Below are positions 41,160 through 49,615 of a DNA stretch of 64,000 nucleotides, one piece after another. Source of the stretch: Cobetia sp. L2A1. Lineage in GTDB: Bacteria; Pseudomonadota; Gammaproteobacteria; Pseudomonadales; Halomonadaceae. The stretch spans positions 4,054,939 to 4,118,938 of the forward strand of contig NZ_CP047025.1 in assembly GCF_009796845.1 (NCBI RefSeq). The letters are read 5' to 3'. Both the position numbers and the translations under genes were made by a program. Each line of letters starts with the position of its first letter. The first letter of the stretch is position 1. A model generated the notes under the pieces. It was not told the DNA's origin and did no database searches. It saw only the letters and a program-made list of their open reading frames with translations.

Positions 41160-42452
41160 ATGACCACGTCCGCTGCCCAGTTCGAACGCGCTAGCCGTCA
41201 TATTCCTGGTGGCGTGAACTCACCCGTTCGCGCTTTCAAGGGACTGCATCGTCCGCCGGTGTTCATTGATCATGCCAAGGGCGCCTATTTATTTGACGTC
41301 GAGAACACGCGCTACATCGATTATGTCGGCTCCTGGGGACCGATGATTACTGGTCATGCCGATGAAGATGTATTGGAAGCCGTGCGTCAGCGCCTCGAAA
41401 GTGGCCTGTCCTTTGGTGCGCCGACCGAGATCGAGTCAGAGATGGCCGAACTGATCTGCGAGATGCTGCCCAGTATCGACATGGTACGCATGACCAACTC
41501 GGGCACCGAGGCCACCATGTCAGCGATTCGTCTGGCGCGTGGTTTCACGGGGCGAGACAAGATCGTCAAGTTCGAAGGTAATTACCACGGCCACTCCGAC
41601 TCGCTGCTGGTCAAGGCTGGCTCTGGTGCGTTGACACACGGTGAGCCCAGCTCGCCCGGGGTACCAGCGTCACTGGCTGAGCACACGCTGACTCTCGACT
41701 ACAACGATGCGGAGGGCGTGCGACGCTGCTTCGCTGAGCTGGGTGACGAGATTGCCTGCATCATCGTCGAGCCTGTCGCCGGTAACATGAATTGCATTCC
41801 GCCGCTGCCCGGCTTCCTCGAGAGTCTGCGCGAGGTCTGCGATGCTCACGGCAGCGTGCTGATTCTTGATGAAGTGATGACGGGATTCCGTGTCGCACTG
41901 GGCGGTGCCCAGGCGCATTACGGCATCACGCCGGATCTGACTTGCCTGGGCAAGATCGTGGGGGGGGGCATGCCGGTCGGCGCTTTCGGCGGCAAGCGCG
42001 AGATCATGCATCATCTATCACCGCTGGGGCCGGTCTATCAGGCCGGCACGCTGGCAGGAAACCCGCTGGCGATGGCCGCAGGCGTGGCGTTGCTACGCAA
42101 GCTGCGTGTGCCGGGCTTTCATATTGAACTGACTCGCAAGGTTGAGATGCTGTGTGAGGGGCTTGAGCAACGTGCCAGCGCCGCCGGCATCCGTCTTGTC
42201 ACCCAGCGGGCTGGCGGCATGTTCGGTGTTTTCTTCACGGATGAAGTGGCGGTGAGTAATTTCCAGTCAGCGACTCGCTGTCGTCAGGAAGATTTCGTGA
42301 CCTTCTTCAACGGTATGCTCGATGAAGGTGTCTATCTAGCACCCTCTGCTTATGAGGCTGGCTTCATGTCGGCGGCTCACAGTGATGCTGATATCCAAGC
42401 CACGCTGGACGCGGCTGAGCGGGTTTTTGCAAAGATGACTGCCAGTGCCTGA
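41160..42452 (+). CDS. hemL: Glutamate-1-semialdehyde 2,1-aminomutase HemL
   Basis: 430 residues from the ATG at 41160 (AGAGG upstream); the longer frame covers the DnaA-box region and is not plausible. Starts [28 protein letters not shown]. The PLP lysine is in [22 protein letters not shown], with [39 protein letters not shown] and [12 protein letters not shown]. It makes 5-aminolevulinate for haem by the C5 pathway. DnaA boxes lie in its upstream region. Confidence 0.98.
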   Translation: MTTSAAQFERASRHIPGGVNSPVRAFKGLHRPPVFIDHAKGAYLFDVENTRYIDYVGSWGPMITGHADEDVLEAVRQRLESGLSFGAPTEIESEMAELICEMLPSIDMVRMTNSGTEATMSAIRLARGFTGRDKIVKFEGNYHGHSDSLLVKAGSGALTHGEPSSPGVPASLAEHTLTLDYNDAEGVRRCFAELGDEIACIIVEPVAGNMNCIPPLPGFLESLREVCDAHGSVLILDEVMTGFRVALGGAQAHYGITPDLTCLGKIVGGGMPVGAFGGKREIMHHLSPLGPVYQAGTLAGNPLAMAAGVALLRKLRVPGFHIELTRKVEMLCEGLEQRASAAGIRLVTQRAGGMFGVFFTDEVAVSNFQSATRCRQEDFVTFFNGMLDEGVYLAPSAYEAGFMSAAHSDADIQATLDAAERVFAKMTASA

Positions 42453-42475
42453 TAGCAGTATCTGAGCTAGCGCGC

Positions 42476-42503
42476 GAGCCAGCCCTTGAGTAAGTGCTGG
42501 CTC
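42476..42503 (+). terminator. Hairpin after hemL
   Basis: GAGCCAGC and GCTGGCTC form a perfect eight-base stem with a 12-base loop, 24 bases after the hemL stop. No T-run, so it may need Rho. Confidence 0.45.
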
Positions 42504-42611
42504 CGTCCTGTCTGATAGGCTGTCGAGCGGGCCACCATCCGGTACACTTGGCGCCAACGATAGCGATTGCGCTAATGACCTTATAGCCAGCTTGCCTTAG
42601 CGGAGACGACC

Positions 42612-44186
42612 TTGAGCCAGGCCCTGATTCGAGCCCTTCACACTGCCGGATGTTTCGATCACCCCGTGAAGGATATCGAGGTGCACGAGACCCATATTTC
42701 GTGGATCGTGTTAACCGGCGATTACGCCTACAAGATCAAGAAACCAGTCGATTTTGGTAGTTTCCTGGATTTCTCCACGCTGAAGCGCCGCAAGTACCTC
42801 TGCGAGCAGGAGGTGCGTCTTAACCGCCGCCTGGCGCCCTCTCTCTATCTGGACACGGTGGCCATTTCCGGTACGCCGGAAGCGCCGCGAGTCGACGATG
42901 AGAGTGCCGTATTCGAATATGCGGTCAAAATGCGCCAGTTCTCCAATCGCCACCTGTTCAGTGCCTTGCAGGCCAGTGGCGAGTTGTCGCTGGAGCTATT
43001 GGATGATCTCGTCGATCAGCTTGTGGCTTTCCATGAGCAGGCCGAGCGTATCCAGGGTGACAGCGATCTGGGTAGCCCGCAGATGGTCTGCCGTACCATC
43101 GATAATGAATTCGAGTTGATTCGTCCGCGCCTTGAGAATGATGACGAGGCGATTAGCCGGCTTGGACTGCTTCAGCAATGGACGGCAGAAACCTTTCAGC
43201 GCCTCACTCCGGAATTCGAGCGTCGCTGGCAGGAAGGCTTCGTGCGTGAAACCCATGGTGACATTCATCTGGGTAATGCGGTGCGTCACGAAGGGCGTGC
43301 ACTGTTGTTTGATGGAATCGAGTTCAACGAAGAGCTTCGTTGGAATGATGTAGGTTGCGATCTGGCCTTTTTGGTGATGGATCTCGAGGCGCGCGATGAA
43401 CCTGCTTTTGCTCATCACGCACTCAATCGCTATCTCGAGCTGTCCGGTGACTACTCACTGGTGCGTTTGCTGCCGTACTACAAGATTTATCGTGCGCTCA
43501 TTCGTGCCAAGGTGGCGATGATTCGCTATCACCAACCGGAGTTAAGCGACGCCGATCGTACTGACGTAAAGGCGGAGTACGAGCGTTACATCGGGCTGGC
43601 GGAGCGCTATAGCGAGATATGCTTCCCCTACATGATCATCGGGGTAGGTGTGTCAGGCAGTGGCAAGAGTCGCTTTACCGAAGAGATGGTCCGTGAGCTG
43701 GGTGGTGTACGGATACGCAGCGATGTGGAGCGCAAGCGTCTCTATGGCTTTACTGCCGATGATGACACTCGCTCCGGGCTCAATGGCGGTATTTATACGC
43801 CAGAGGCAACGCATGCTACCTACGAGCGTTTGTCCAACCTGTCAGCCACGTTGCTGGAATCCGGGATTCCGGTCTGCATTGATGCGACCTGTTTGAAGAA
43901 AGCGCAGCGCGATCGCTTGCGTCATGAGGCAGAGGCTCGTGGCCTACCGGTACTGATGATCAGTTTTGAGGCTGATGACGCCACGCTACGTCAGCGCATC
44001 ATCAAGCGTAGTCAGCGCAGCGGAGAGGCTTCTGAGGCTGGGCTGGAGGTGCTCGACAAGCAGCTGGCCAATCGAGAGCCTTTTGCAGCAGAGGAGCATG
44101 GTCAACTGGTTCACATCGACACGACGGCTCCGAATGCCAATGTCACCCTGGCCCGTTTGATCCGTGAGCAGCTTCGTCTGCACTGA
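42612..44186 (+). CDS. Bifunctional aminoglycoside phosphotransferase-like / P-loop kinase protein
   Basis: 524 residues from a TTG start preceded by GGAG. The N-terminal two thirds (about 1-325) are a kinase-like domain of the phosphotransferase type: VLTGDYAYKIKKPVDFGSFLDF early, and HGDIHLGNAVRHEGRALLFDGIEFNEELRWNDVGCDLAFLVMDLE from residue 215. The C-terminal third is a P-loop kinase with Walker A GVSGSGKS at 346-353, then RIRSDVERKRLYGF and VCIDATCLKKAQRDRLRHEAEARGLPVLMISFEA. This two-domain pair recurs in proteobacteria. The substrate is unknown; despite the name there is no reason to infer antibiotic resistance. Confidence 0.85.
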   Translation: MSQALIRALHTAGCFDHPVKDIEVHETHISWIVLTGDYAYKIKKPVDFGSFLDFSTLKRRKYLCEQEVRLNRRLAPSLYLDTVAISGTPEAPRVDDESAVFEYAVKMRQFSNRHLFSALQASGELSLELLDDLVDQLVAFHEQAERIQGDSDLGSPQMVCRTIDNEFELIRPRLENDDEAISRLGLLQQWTAETFQRLTPEFERRWQEGFVRETHGDIHLGNAVRHEGRALLFDGIEFNEELRWNDVGCDLAFLVMDLEARDEPAFAHHALNRYLELSGDYSLVRLLPYYKIYRALIRAKVAMIRYHQPELSDADRTDVKAEYERYIGLAERYSEICFPYMIIGVGVSGSGKSRFTEEMVRELGGVRIRSDVERKRLYGFTADDDTRSGLNGGIYTPEATHATYERLSNLSATLLESGIPVCIDATCLKKAQRDRLRHEAEARGLPVLMISFEADDATLRQRIIKRSQRSGEASEAGLEVLDKQLANREPFAAEEHGQLVHIDTTAPNANVTLARLIREQLRLH

Positions 44187-44309
44187 AAAATATTCTGACA
44201 TGAGGCATGGCAACAGAACGGCCATGTCTCTCTTTCATGCATTGCATGTCGTATTCGTTAGCAAGGCTTGAAAGTCTTCTAGAGAAACATGCTTCTGATG
44301 GGGATTCCC

Positions 44310-44723
44310 ATGCGCAAGAGTTTTGTAGTACGTACCGCTGCCACTGCCCTTGGTGTCGTGATCATGGCGGGGTGTTCCAGCCAACCGACCACCGCTGACC
44401 TGATGCGTAGTCAGGCCGATGAAGCCAAGTCCGTTGCCAAGGCTCGCGATACGCTGGCAGATAACTGGGAAAGCGGCAAGGCGCTGGTGGCCAGTGGCGA
44501 GAAGGAAGTCGTCAAGGGTGAGTCTCTCGTCGATGATGGCGAAGACAACATTCGCAAGGGACAGGCGCTGATCGACAAGGGCAACAAGCAGGTCAAGAAA
44601 GGCAAGGCCCGTGTCAGCAACGGGAACCAGCAGGTTGCCAAGGGACGTCAGATGGTGGACAAGAGTCTCGTCAGTTATCGTCAGTCCTTCCCGGAGCAGT
44701 CCCTGATACCCGAAAAGAAGTAA
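44310..44723 (+). CDS. Small lipoprotein with a strict seven-residue Gly/Val repeat
   Basis: 137 residues from the ATG at 44310. The lipobox is at residues 19-22 (MAGC), so Cys22 would be acylated; Ser-Ser follow, favouring outer-membrane sorting. After a charged linker, Gly stands exactly every seven residues from 56 to 112 (nine times: 56, 63, 70, 77, 84, 91, 98, 105, 112). Val or Ile stands at 60, 67, 74, 81, 88, 95, 102, 109 and 116. The rest of each unit is mostly Lys, Glu, Asp, Asn and Gln. This predicts one long amphipathic helix or fibre. I do not recognise the family. It is convergent with the curli gene csgA, with two terminators between them. Confidence 0.85.
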   Translation: MRKSFVVRTAATALGVVIMAGCSSQPTTADLMRSQADEAKSVAKARDTLADNWESGKALVASGEKEVVKGESLVDDGEDNIRKGQALIDKGNKQVKKGKARVSNGNQQVAKGRQMVDKSLVSYRQSFPEQSLIPEKK

Positions 44724-44753
44724 TTCTCTTTGGACGGGATGAAAGCCCCGTGA

Positions 44754-44797
44754 GAACGAAAAGACCGCCAATGTGACTGTTGGCGGTCTTTTCGTTC
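44754..44797. terminator. Terminator after the lipoprotein gene
   Basis: A perfect 18-base stem (GAACGAAAAGACCGCCAA and its complement) around an eight-base loop. The 3' arm includes TTTTCGTTC. Confidence 0.85.
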
Positions 44798-44807
44798 ATG
44801 GAAAATG

Positions 44808-44840
44808 AATAAAAAACCCCGCGAGGCGGGGTTTTTTATT
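44808..44840. terminator. Terminator of the csgA curlin gene
   Basis: AATAAAAAACCCCGC and GCGGGGTTTTTTATT around a GAG loop, T-tailed on both strands. It lies 17 bases beyond the csgA stop. Confidence 0.95.
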
Positions 44841-44856
44841 CGAGATCAGAGGGTGA

Positions 44857-45966
44857 TCAGTACTGCATCACGGTGGCAATATTGCCGCCACCAGTCTGGG
44901 TCACGCTGGATGTGTTGTTTGCACCAGCTTGCACTACGTGTGCACGGTTGGCAGCAAAGCTCATGAAGCCTCCAGCCTGCTGGAGAACCTCGGAGTACTG
45001 ACCGCTGCCGGACTGTTGGACGCGCGCGTGGTCGTTGTAGCCAGTCTGGGTAATCAGAGAGTCACTATTGGTGCCGGACTGTTCGACGATCGCCAGATTG
45101 AAGTAGCCGCTCTGGTTGTTGATGGCCAGATTCTCGCTGCCCGTCTGGCTGATATCGGAGTACTGCAGCATGTCAGCTTGTGTGACCTTGGCGGTGTTAG
45201 CCGTTCCGCTCTGCTTCACCATGGAATCATGGGAGCTACCGTCCTGATTGACCAGGGCACGCTGAGCATCACCACTCTGGGTAACAGTGGAATCGCTGCG
45301 TGATCCGGACTGCATGACGATGGCTTGGCCCATGGAGCCTGTCTGAGTCACCGTAGAATTATGGAAACGACCGTCCTGAGAGACACTGGCACGATTGTTC
45401 AGCCCATCCTGGGTAATGTCGGAATCATGCATGAGGCCAGCTTGCGCCACGCGAGCGATGCTATCGCTACCACTCTGGACGGCGGTGGAGGTGTTGAAGC
45501 CCCCTTCCTGAGTTACTGCAAGGCGATTGTCGCGTCCGCTGGACTGCGGGCCACTGTCGCCCTGCCAGGAGTCTGAGCGGTTACGATAACCAGCCTGGTC
45601 AATATTGGCAGCGTTCTTGAAGCTCTTCTGATTGAGATTGGCGGTGTTCAGAGCGCCGACCTGTTCAACAATACCTGTCTGTGTGCTGCCGTACTGTGTA
45701 GCTTGTGTGATATTGCCACCGCCTAGCTGATTGATACGGATCTTGCTGGTGACACCGCTTTGATAGACAGTGGCTTTGTTGAAAACCCCTGCCTGGTCAA
45801 CATCGCTGCGATGCTCGCTATCGCTATTGCCTCCAGTACGCGGCATCTGTGTAATTTCGGCATTGTTCATGAAGCCGGCCTGATCGAGATCAGAGGTATT
45901 GCCGTCTGCCATGGCATGAGAAGAGAAAGCGATAGCGACTGCGAGAAGGCTCATCTGGATTTTCAT
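44857..45966 (-). CDS. csgA: Major curlin subunit CsgA-like, very long
   Basis: 369 residues against about 151 in E. coli. Signal peptide 1-20 (ending AMA). From residue 29 to the end the sequence divides into 29 units that each begin with Gln. Twenty-six are exactly 11 residues with the pattern Q-x-G-x(2)-(N/S)-x-(A/S)-x-(V/I)-x, as in curlin strands; three are 17-18 residues (units 2, 10 and 27). It ends QY. Curlin repeats stack as a cross-beta solenoid, so this would give a fibre subunit about three times the usual length. It is secreted through CsgG and nucleated by CsgB in E. coli. AAGGGA precedes the start; a strong terminator follows. Confidence 0.92.
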   Translation of the reverse strand: MKIQMSLLAVAIAFSSHAMADGNTSDLDQAGFMNNAEITQMPRTGGNSDSEHRSDVDQAGVFNKATVYQSGVTSKIRINQLGGGNITQATQYGSTQTGIVEQVGALNTANLNQKSFKNAANIDQAGYRNRSDSWQGDSGPQSSGRDNRLAVTQEGGFNTSTAVQSGSDSIARVAQAGLMHDSDITQDGLNNRASVSQDGRFHNSTVTQTGSMGQAIVMQSGSRSDSTVTQSGDAQRALVNQDGSSHDSMVKQSGTANTAKVTQADMLQYSDISQTGSENLAINNQSGYFNLAIVEQSGTNSDSLITQTGYNDHARVQQSGSGQYSEVLQQAGGFMSFAANRAHVVQAGANNTSSVTQTGGGNIATVMQY

Positions 45967-46225
45967 GTGTGTTCCCTTGTATTGATCATTATGTCATTTA
46001 TTTTTTATTATGAACCGCAGGTACTACATCCCCATCACATGGTGCTATTCATCAACCCGTCGATGATCATCCACACCATGCTTTACAACAAAATCGTTTT
46101 TTATTTTCATGATGTTGTTGTTTTTTAGTATTTATCTTGCAGTGAATTCAATGTTTTATTTTCTATTCCAACGAGACGATAAGTAAGTATTCATCTCGCG
46201 AAGCATGTTGTTCATGTCATTATTG

Positions 46226-46714
46226 CTATTGCTGAATAACCTGTACTTGCATACGGCCACGCGACTGTTGAGTAATGCTGACAGGCACTTGACTACTTCC
46301 TTTCTGAATCAGTGCTGCACTGCCGCCAATTCCCGTTTGTTGAATGGCCGCCGTTTGTGAAAATCCCTGCTGAAGGATCAACGCATCGTGATACTGGCCT
46401 TGCTGGAGAATATTCGCTTCGTTCTGTGCGCCACTCTGCAGCGTTTGGGCTGTATTACTATTGCCGCGTTGTGACGTTTGCGCGCGGTTTATCGATCCAT
46501 GCTGAGTAATCATCGAGGAATTGTTGGCACCTTGTTGATAGACTTCGGCAGAGTTGTAGTATCCCTGTTGGTCGATTGAGGACACTGAGCGGCCATGTTC
46601 AAGTTCAGAACTAATCGCTAGATCATCCGCCATTACCAGCAGGCTGATGGAAAGGGCGGAAATGAATAGGCCTACCTGCAAGATTCTCTGGTACTGATAG
46701 TGTCCTTGAACCAT
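46226..46714 (-). CDS. csgB: Minor curlin / nucleator CsgB-like
   Basis: 162 residues from the ATG at 46714 (an upstream ATG at 46747 gives a less typical start). A hydrophobic signal segment covers about residues 10-29 and ends VMA. From residue 49 there are about ten 11-residue curlin units (QQGYYNSAEVY, QQGANNSSMIT, QHGSINRAQTS and so on). The end, QQSRGRMQVQVIQQ, is basic like the CsgB terminal repeat that anchors the fibre to the cell surface. It precedes csgA by 259 bases on the same strand and follows csgG across a terminator, so it has its own promoter. Confidence 0.85.
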   Translation of the reverse strand: MVQGHYQYQRILQVGLFISALSISLLVMADDLAISSELEHGRSVSSIDQQGYYNSAEVYQQGANNSSMITQHGSINRAQTSQRGNSNTAQTLQSGAQNEANILQQGQYHDALILQQGFSQTAAIQQTGIGGSAALIQKGSSQVPVSITQQSRGRMQVQVIQQ

Positions 46715-47064
46715 GGTGAAGATCCATCCTGATTGTCCATCTTGCATGCATACTGGATAGCACTAACTATTGATCTTCGAGAGTCTGTGCGCCATCAGCT
46801 CTTTTCAGGGTTACAAGAGTGAGGAGAAACTAACTTTAGGTCATGACAAAAAGTGGAAAGTTAATAATGAATAGTGGGGTGCGAATCAATAAAGTTAGCG
46901 GGTGGTTTAGTTAATGAGGGATGTGATATCTAATACCAGGAAGGAATGTTTAACTAATTAATAATATTTGTATGTATGTATGTTCCATAATGCAAAAGGC
47001 ACCTTCTGAGAGGTGCCTTTTGCATAACGTTCTGTCTCTTATAACTTTCTTGTTCGGATAATCA
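46715..47064 (-). promoter_or_regulatory. AT-rich region upstream of csgB
   Basis: About 350 bases with the csgG terminator (46990-47025) at one end. The rest (46750-46985) is AT-rich and should carry the csgBA promoter. CGGGTGGTTTA at 46899-46909 (plus) matches the published CsgD box CGGGKGAGNKA with two mismatches. No gene. Confidence 0.4.
46990..47025 (-). terminator. Terminator of csgG
   Basis: ATGCAAAAGGCACCT and AGGTGCCTTTTGCAT form a 15-base stem with a six-base loop, about 40 bases beyond the csgG stop. The stem contains the TTTT run. Confidence 0.8.
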
Positions 47065-47901
47065 TTACAACATGGGCGTTGGAGCCTGTAGGTAATCCAT
47101 CAGTTCTGAATCTTGCATCTCGGTAGGCTCTGCCAGGGCCCAGAGCTGACGATCTACACCCTGAGCGATGAGATGGATGACAGCAGACTCAATGGCAGAC
47201 ATGACAGCCAGCTGTACGGGTTCGTTGTTGGTATAGCCGGATTCAACTTCCAGTAGGCGCTTGAAGTCGATAAAGCGATAGACGCCAGCACGAAGCTCAC
47301 GAGAGAAGATCGTCTTGCTTGTATTGACGTTGGCGATCACCTGGCCAGTAGTGATATCAACAGCACGCAGATTGATCGTCACCTGATCAACCTGATATTG
47401 CCCTGAGGCACCAATGCCGAAATATTCAGCCCCAGAGCCGCCCGTTCTCACATTGGAATCAAAAGCGATGATACCTCCCTCGAAGAGTAGGTTCGCGGCC
47501 TGCAATGCTTCTAGGTCATTACTGCGGCCAGTACGCTCCAGATTGGCTCGGATGATCTTGCGCTCTGTCAGCAGATTCTGAAGGCCGACGCGTTCCAGCG
47601 GGATGAACCACCCAGAGTCCGCCAGTGCAGCACTCAGCATGGCAGCACCACCTTGAGTCACCGCGGTAGAGAAGGTACTTGCTGGTGCGGGACGATATTG
47701 GCCTGTTTGATCACGGAAATCGTAGATGGCGACAGGAATGCGCCCCGCCGGTTTCGGCAGACTGATCAGATCATTATAGGTGGAGGTTCTTGGCATCAAG
47801 GTGCTGGGCACACCCGCCAAGCCATCTGTGTTGGCTACCATTGGGGCGCAGCCAGAGAGCGCCAGACCCGCAATAGCCAGCAGGGAAGAAAGCAGCTTCA
47901 T
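47065..47901 (-). CDS. csgG: Curli secretion channel lipoprotein CsgG
   Basis: 278 residues, about the E. coli length. Lipobox LSGC at residues 15-18. Family stretches: IPVAIYDFRDQTGQYRPAPASTFSTAVTQGGAAMLSAALADSGWFIPLERVGLQNLLTERKIIRAN, LLFEGGIIAFDSNVRTGGSGAEYFGIGASGQYQVDQVTINLRAVDITTGQVIANVNTSKTIFSREL and VESGYTNNEPVQLAVMSAIESAVIHLIAQG. It forms the nine-subunit outer-membrane pore for curlin export. It lies 28 bases after csgF. Confidence 0.97.
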   Translation of the reverse strand: MKLLSSLLAIAGLALSGCAPMVANTDGLAGVPSTLMPRTSTYNDLISLPKPAGRIPVAIYDFRDQTGQYRPAPASTFSTAVTQGGAAMLSAALADSGWFIPLERVGLQNLLTERKIIRANLERTGRSNDLEALQAANLLFEGGIIAFDSNVRTGGSGAEYFGIGASGQYQVDQVTINLRAVDITTGQVIANVNTSKTIFSRELRAGVYRFIDFKRLLEVESGYTNNEPVQLAVMSAIESAVIHLIAQGVDRQLWALAEPTEMQDSELMDYLQAPTPML

Positions 47902-47929
47902 TCGCGATACCCTTCATCAGAGGTCGATA

Positions 47930-48343
47930 TCAGAAAGTGTTACCTGATGTACCAAGGTTGATGACGGTGGTTTCTCCGGTTGCGCGGTCAAGGACCTGCA
48001 TGGAGAACCCACCATTGCCGTTACTGACGACCTCTATGCGTAATTGAGCACTGTCTATTACGCTTGAGCGTCCAGGTTCAGCAGTATCGACGGCATCGGT
48101 AATGGCATCGGAGACCAGGCTATTGCGAAGGTCATTGATGAAGAGCTGTGTATCGGAAAGGCTATCGAAGGCGAAAGCATCAGGGTCGTCATGAGTATCC
48201 TGAACCTGAGCCTTGTTGAGGAGGTAACTGCCATTTAGCGGATTACCGCCAAAGCTTGGATTGATGGGTTGGTATATGAGTTCGCCGGCATGTAACGGCA
48301 TCGCCGAGAGTAGCAACGACATGGCGAGTGTCTGGTGCTTCAT
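47930..48343 (-). CDS. csgF: Curli assembly protein CsgF
   Basis: 137 residues (E. coli 138). Signal peptide ending near residue 19 (LHAGELIY). The family motif IYQPINPSFGGNPLNGSYLLNKAQVQ binds inside the CsgG pore in E. coli. The remainder matches the CsgF C-terminal domain (IDSAQLRIEVVSNGNGGFSMQVLDRATGETTVINL). Preceded by GGGGAA. It couples secretion to nucleation by CsgB. Confidence 0.95.
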   Translation of the reverse strand: MKHQTLAMSLLLSAMPLHAGELIYQPINPSFGGNPLNGSYLLNKAQVQDTHDDPDAFAFDSLSDTQLFINDLRNSLVSDAITDAVDTAEPGRSSVIDSAQLRIEVVSNGNGGFSMQVLDRATGETTVINLGTSGNTF

Positions 48344-48422
48344 GATGTTCCCCTGTTCCCTTGCTTATTGTTAGGGTCTCCGTTACCGGAGCCCATTTAT
48401 TATTGATTCGGTCTGCAGTACA

Positions 48423-48935
48423 TCAGAATTCGTCACCGGCCATGTCTGGATCGTTGCGCAGTGCGTCAAGTACCTTGCGCCGCAGAAATTGGTCGGAAAC
48501 AGTTGCTACCGCTGAACTGGCATAAAGATCGACATCGTTCAGTCTGGGAGGCAGCGTCGCTTCATACAGTACGGTATTGCCTTCCGTTATCCAGATTAGA
48601 CTTCCCCAGCGCGCCGAAGGTCGCTCATGGATGCTTAGCGAGGTGTTTCGCAGCACTGGGCTATCGAGACGTTGCTGACTGAATTGACGGAAGAAGGTTT
48701 TGCCTATCATGGTCATGGTGCGATCGATCATGACCCCGCTCAGGCCATCGCTGAGCATGGGGCGCGTGCGGGTAACTTCTACACCGTCCGCGCCTTGAGC
48801 ATCAGACCCCTGATTTTCGCTGGCGACAGATACCTTTGGTCGTACCACCTCCGGCGCTGTTTGCGCGGAGGCGGTCGACAGATAGCAGAGCGTCAATCCC
48901 CAGGCGAGAGCATGGCGGCTGACCATGCCGGTCAC
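48423..48935 (-). CDS. csgE: Curli secretion chaperone CsgE
   Basis: 170 residues from a GTG that overlaps the stop of the upstream regulator by four bases (GTGA); an ATG three codons later is an alternative. Signal peptide ends near STASA. The first part of the mature protein is an extra linker of about 40 residues compared with E. coli CsgE. The core then follows: GVMIDRTMTMIGKTFFRQFSQQRL, SIHERPSARWGSLIWITEGNTVLYEATLPPR, and VATVSDQFLRRKVLDALRNDPDMAGDEF. It caps CsgG from the periplasmic side. Confidence 0.93.
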   Translation of the reverse strand: MTGMVSRHALAWGLTLCYLSTASAQTAPEVVRPKVSVASENQGSDAQGADGVEVTRTRPMLSDGLSGVMIDRTMTMIGKTFFRQFSQQRLDSPVLRNTSLSIHERPSARWGSLIWITEGNTVLYEATLPPRLNDVDLYASSAVATVSDQFLRRKVLDALRNDPDMAGDEF

Positions 48936-49615
48936 GACATCTGGGCTCGACGAGCAACACGCGGTGTACGTGAGACAGGCATGGCCAGATTCTGGCGTGC
49001 CCAGTTCATTGCCTGGATACGGTTATGAACCTTGATCTTGCGGAAGATATTGTAGAGATGCGATTTGACCGTGTGTTCACTCACGAATAGCTGGTCGGCG
49101 ATCTCGGTATTGGATGCACCAGTACCCAGCAGGCCGATGATTTCTACCTCACGCTGTGTCAGGCCACAGACCGGACGATAGGCATTGAGCTGCTGGCGGC
49201 GATAAAAATCCAGCAGGCGGGTCATCAGCGGACGAGACATCCACATATCGCCTTCCAGCAATTTAGCGATGCCCTTGCTGATCAGCGATAGGCTGTCCTG
49301 GCGGTAGAACACGCCTTGAAGGTGAGTACTGACCAGTAGGCTGGCCGCTTCTTCTTCGTCGCTGATATTGATGGCGGCCAGCTCAGCGCTGGCATCCTGG
49401 CTGGCATCTGCGTCCCAGCGCTGCATCGTGCCCTCATCGACATGATCGGTGTCTAGCAGGACAATCGTTCTATCTGCCTGCCCGGGTGTGTAGTCTTCGT
49501 CGGGGCTTGCGGAAGCCACCTGACACTCAAGCTGCTGGCGAATATAATCCATAAACAGCGCCGACTGCGGATTGCAGTCAGTCACCAGCAGCACCATTGC
49601 ATTCCCTGTAATCAT
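48932..49615 (-). CDS. csgD: CsgD-like LuxR-type regulator, first copy
   Basis: 227 residues. The N-terminal receiver-like domain (MVLLVTDCNPQSALFMDYIRQQLECQV..., GVFYRQDSLSLISKGIAKLLEGDMWMSRPLMTRLL) has the CsgD layout and lacks a complete phosphorylation site. The C-terminal LuxR helix-turn-helix (LTQREVEIIGLLGTGASNTEIADQLFVSEHTVKSHLYNIFRKIKVHNRIQAMNWARQNL) is very close to E. coli CsgD. It is the first gene of csgD-csgE-csgF-csgG, overlapping csgE. CsgD switches on curli and other biofilm genes. The basic tail (RTPRVARRAQ) is extra. Confidence 0.9.
   Translation of the reverse strand: MITGNAMVLLVTDCNPQSALFMDYIRQQLECQVASASPDEDYTPGQADRTIVLLDTDHVDEGTMQRWDADASQDASAELAAINISDEEEAASLLVSTHLQGVFYRQDSLSLISKGIAKLLEGDMWMSRPLMTRLLDFYRRQQLNAYRPVCGLTQREVEIIGLLGTGASNTEIADQLFVSEHTVKSHLYNIFRKIKVHNRIQAMNWARQNLAMPVSRTPRVARRAQMS

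Noticed and set aside
45325..46128. Open plus-strand frames opposite csgA
   Set aside because: They arise from the repetitive, biased codon pattern of the curlin repeats on the opposite strand.
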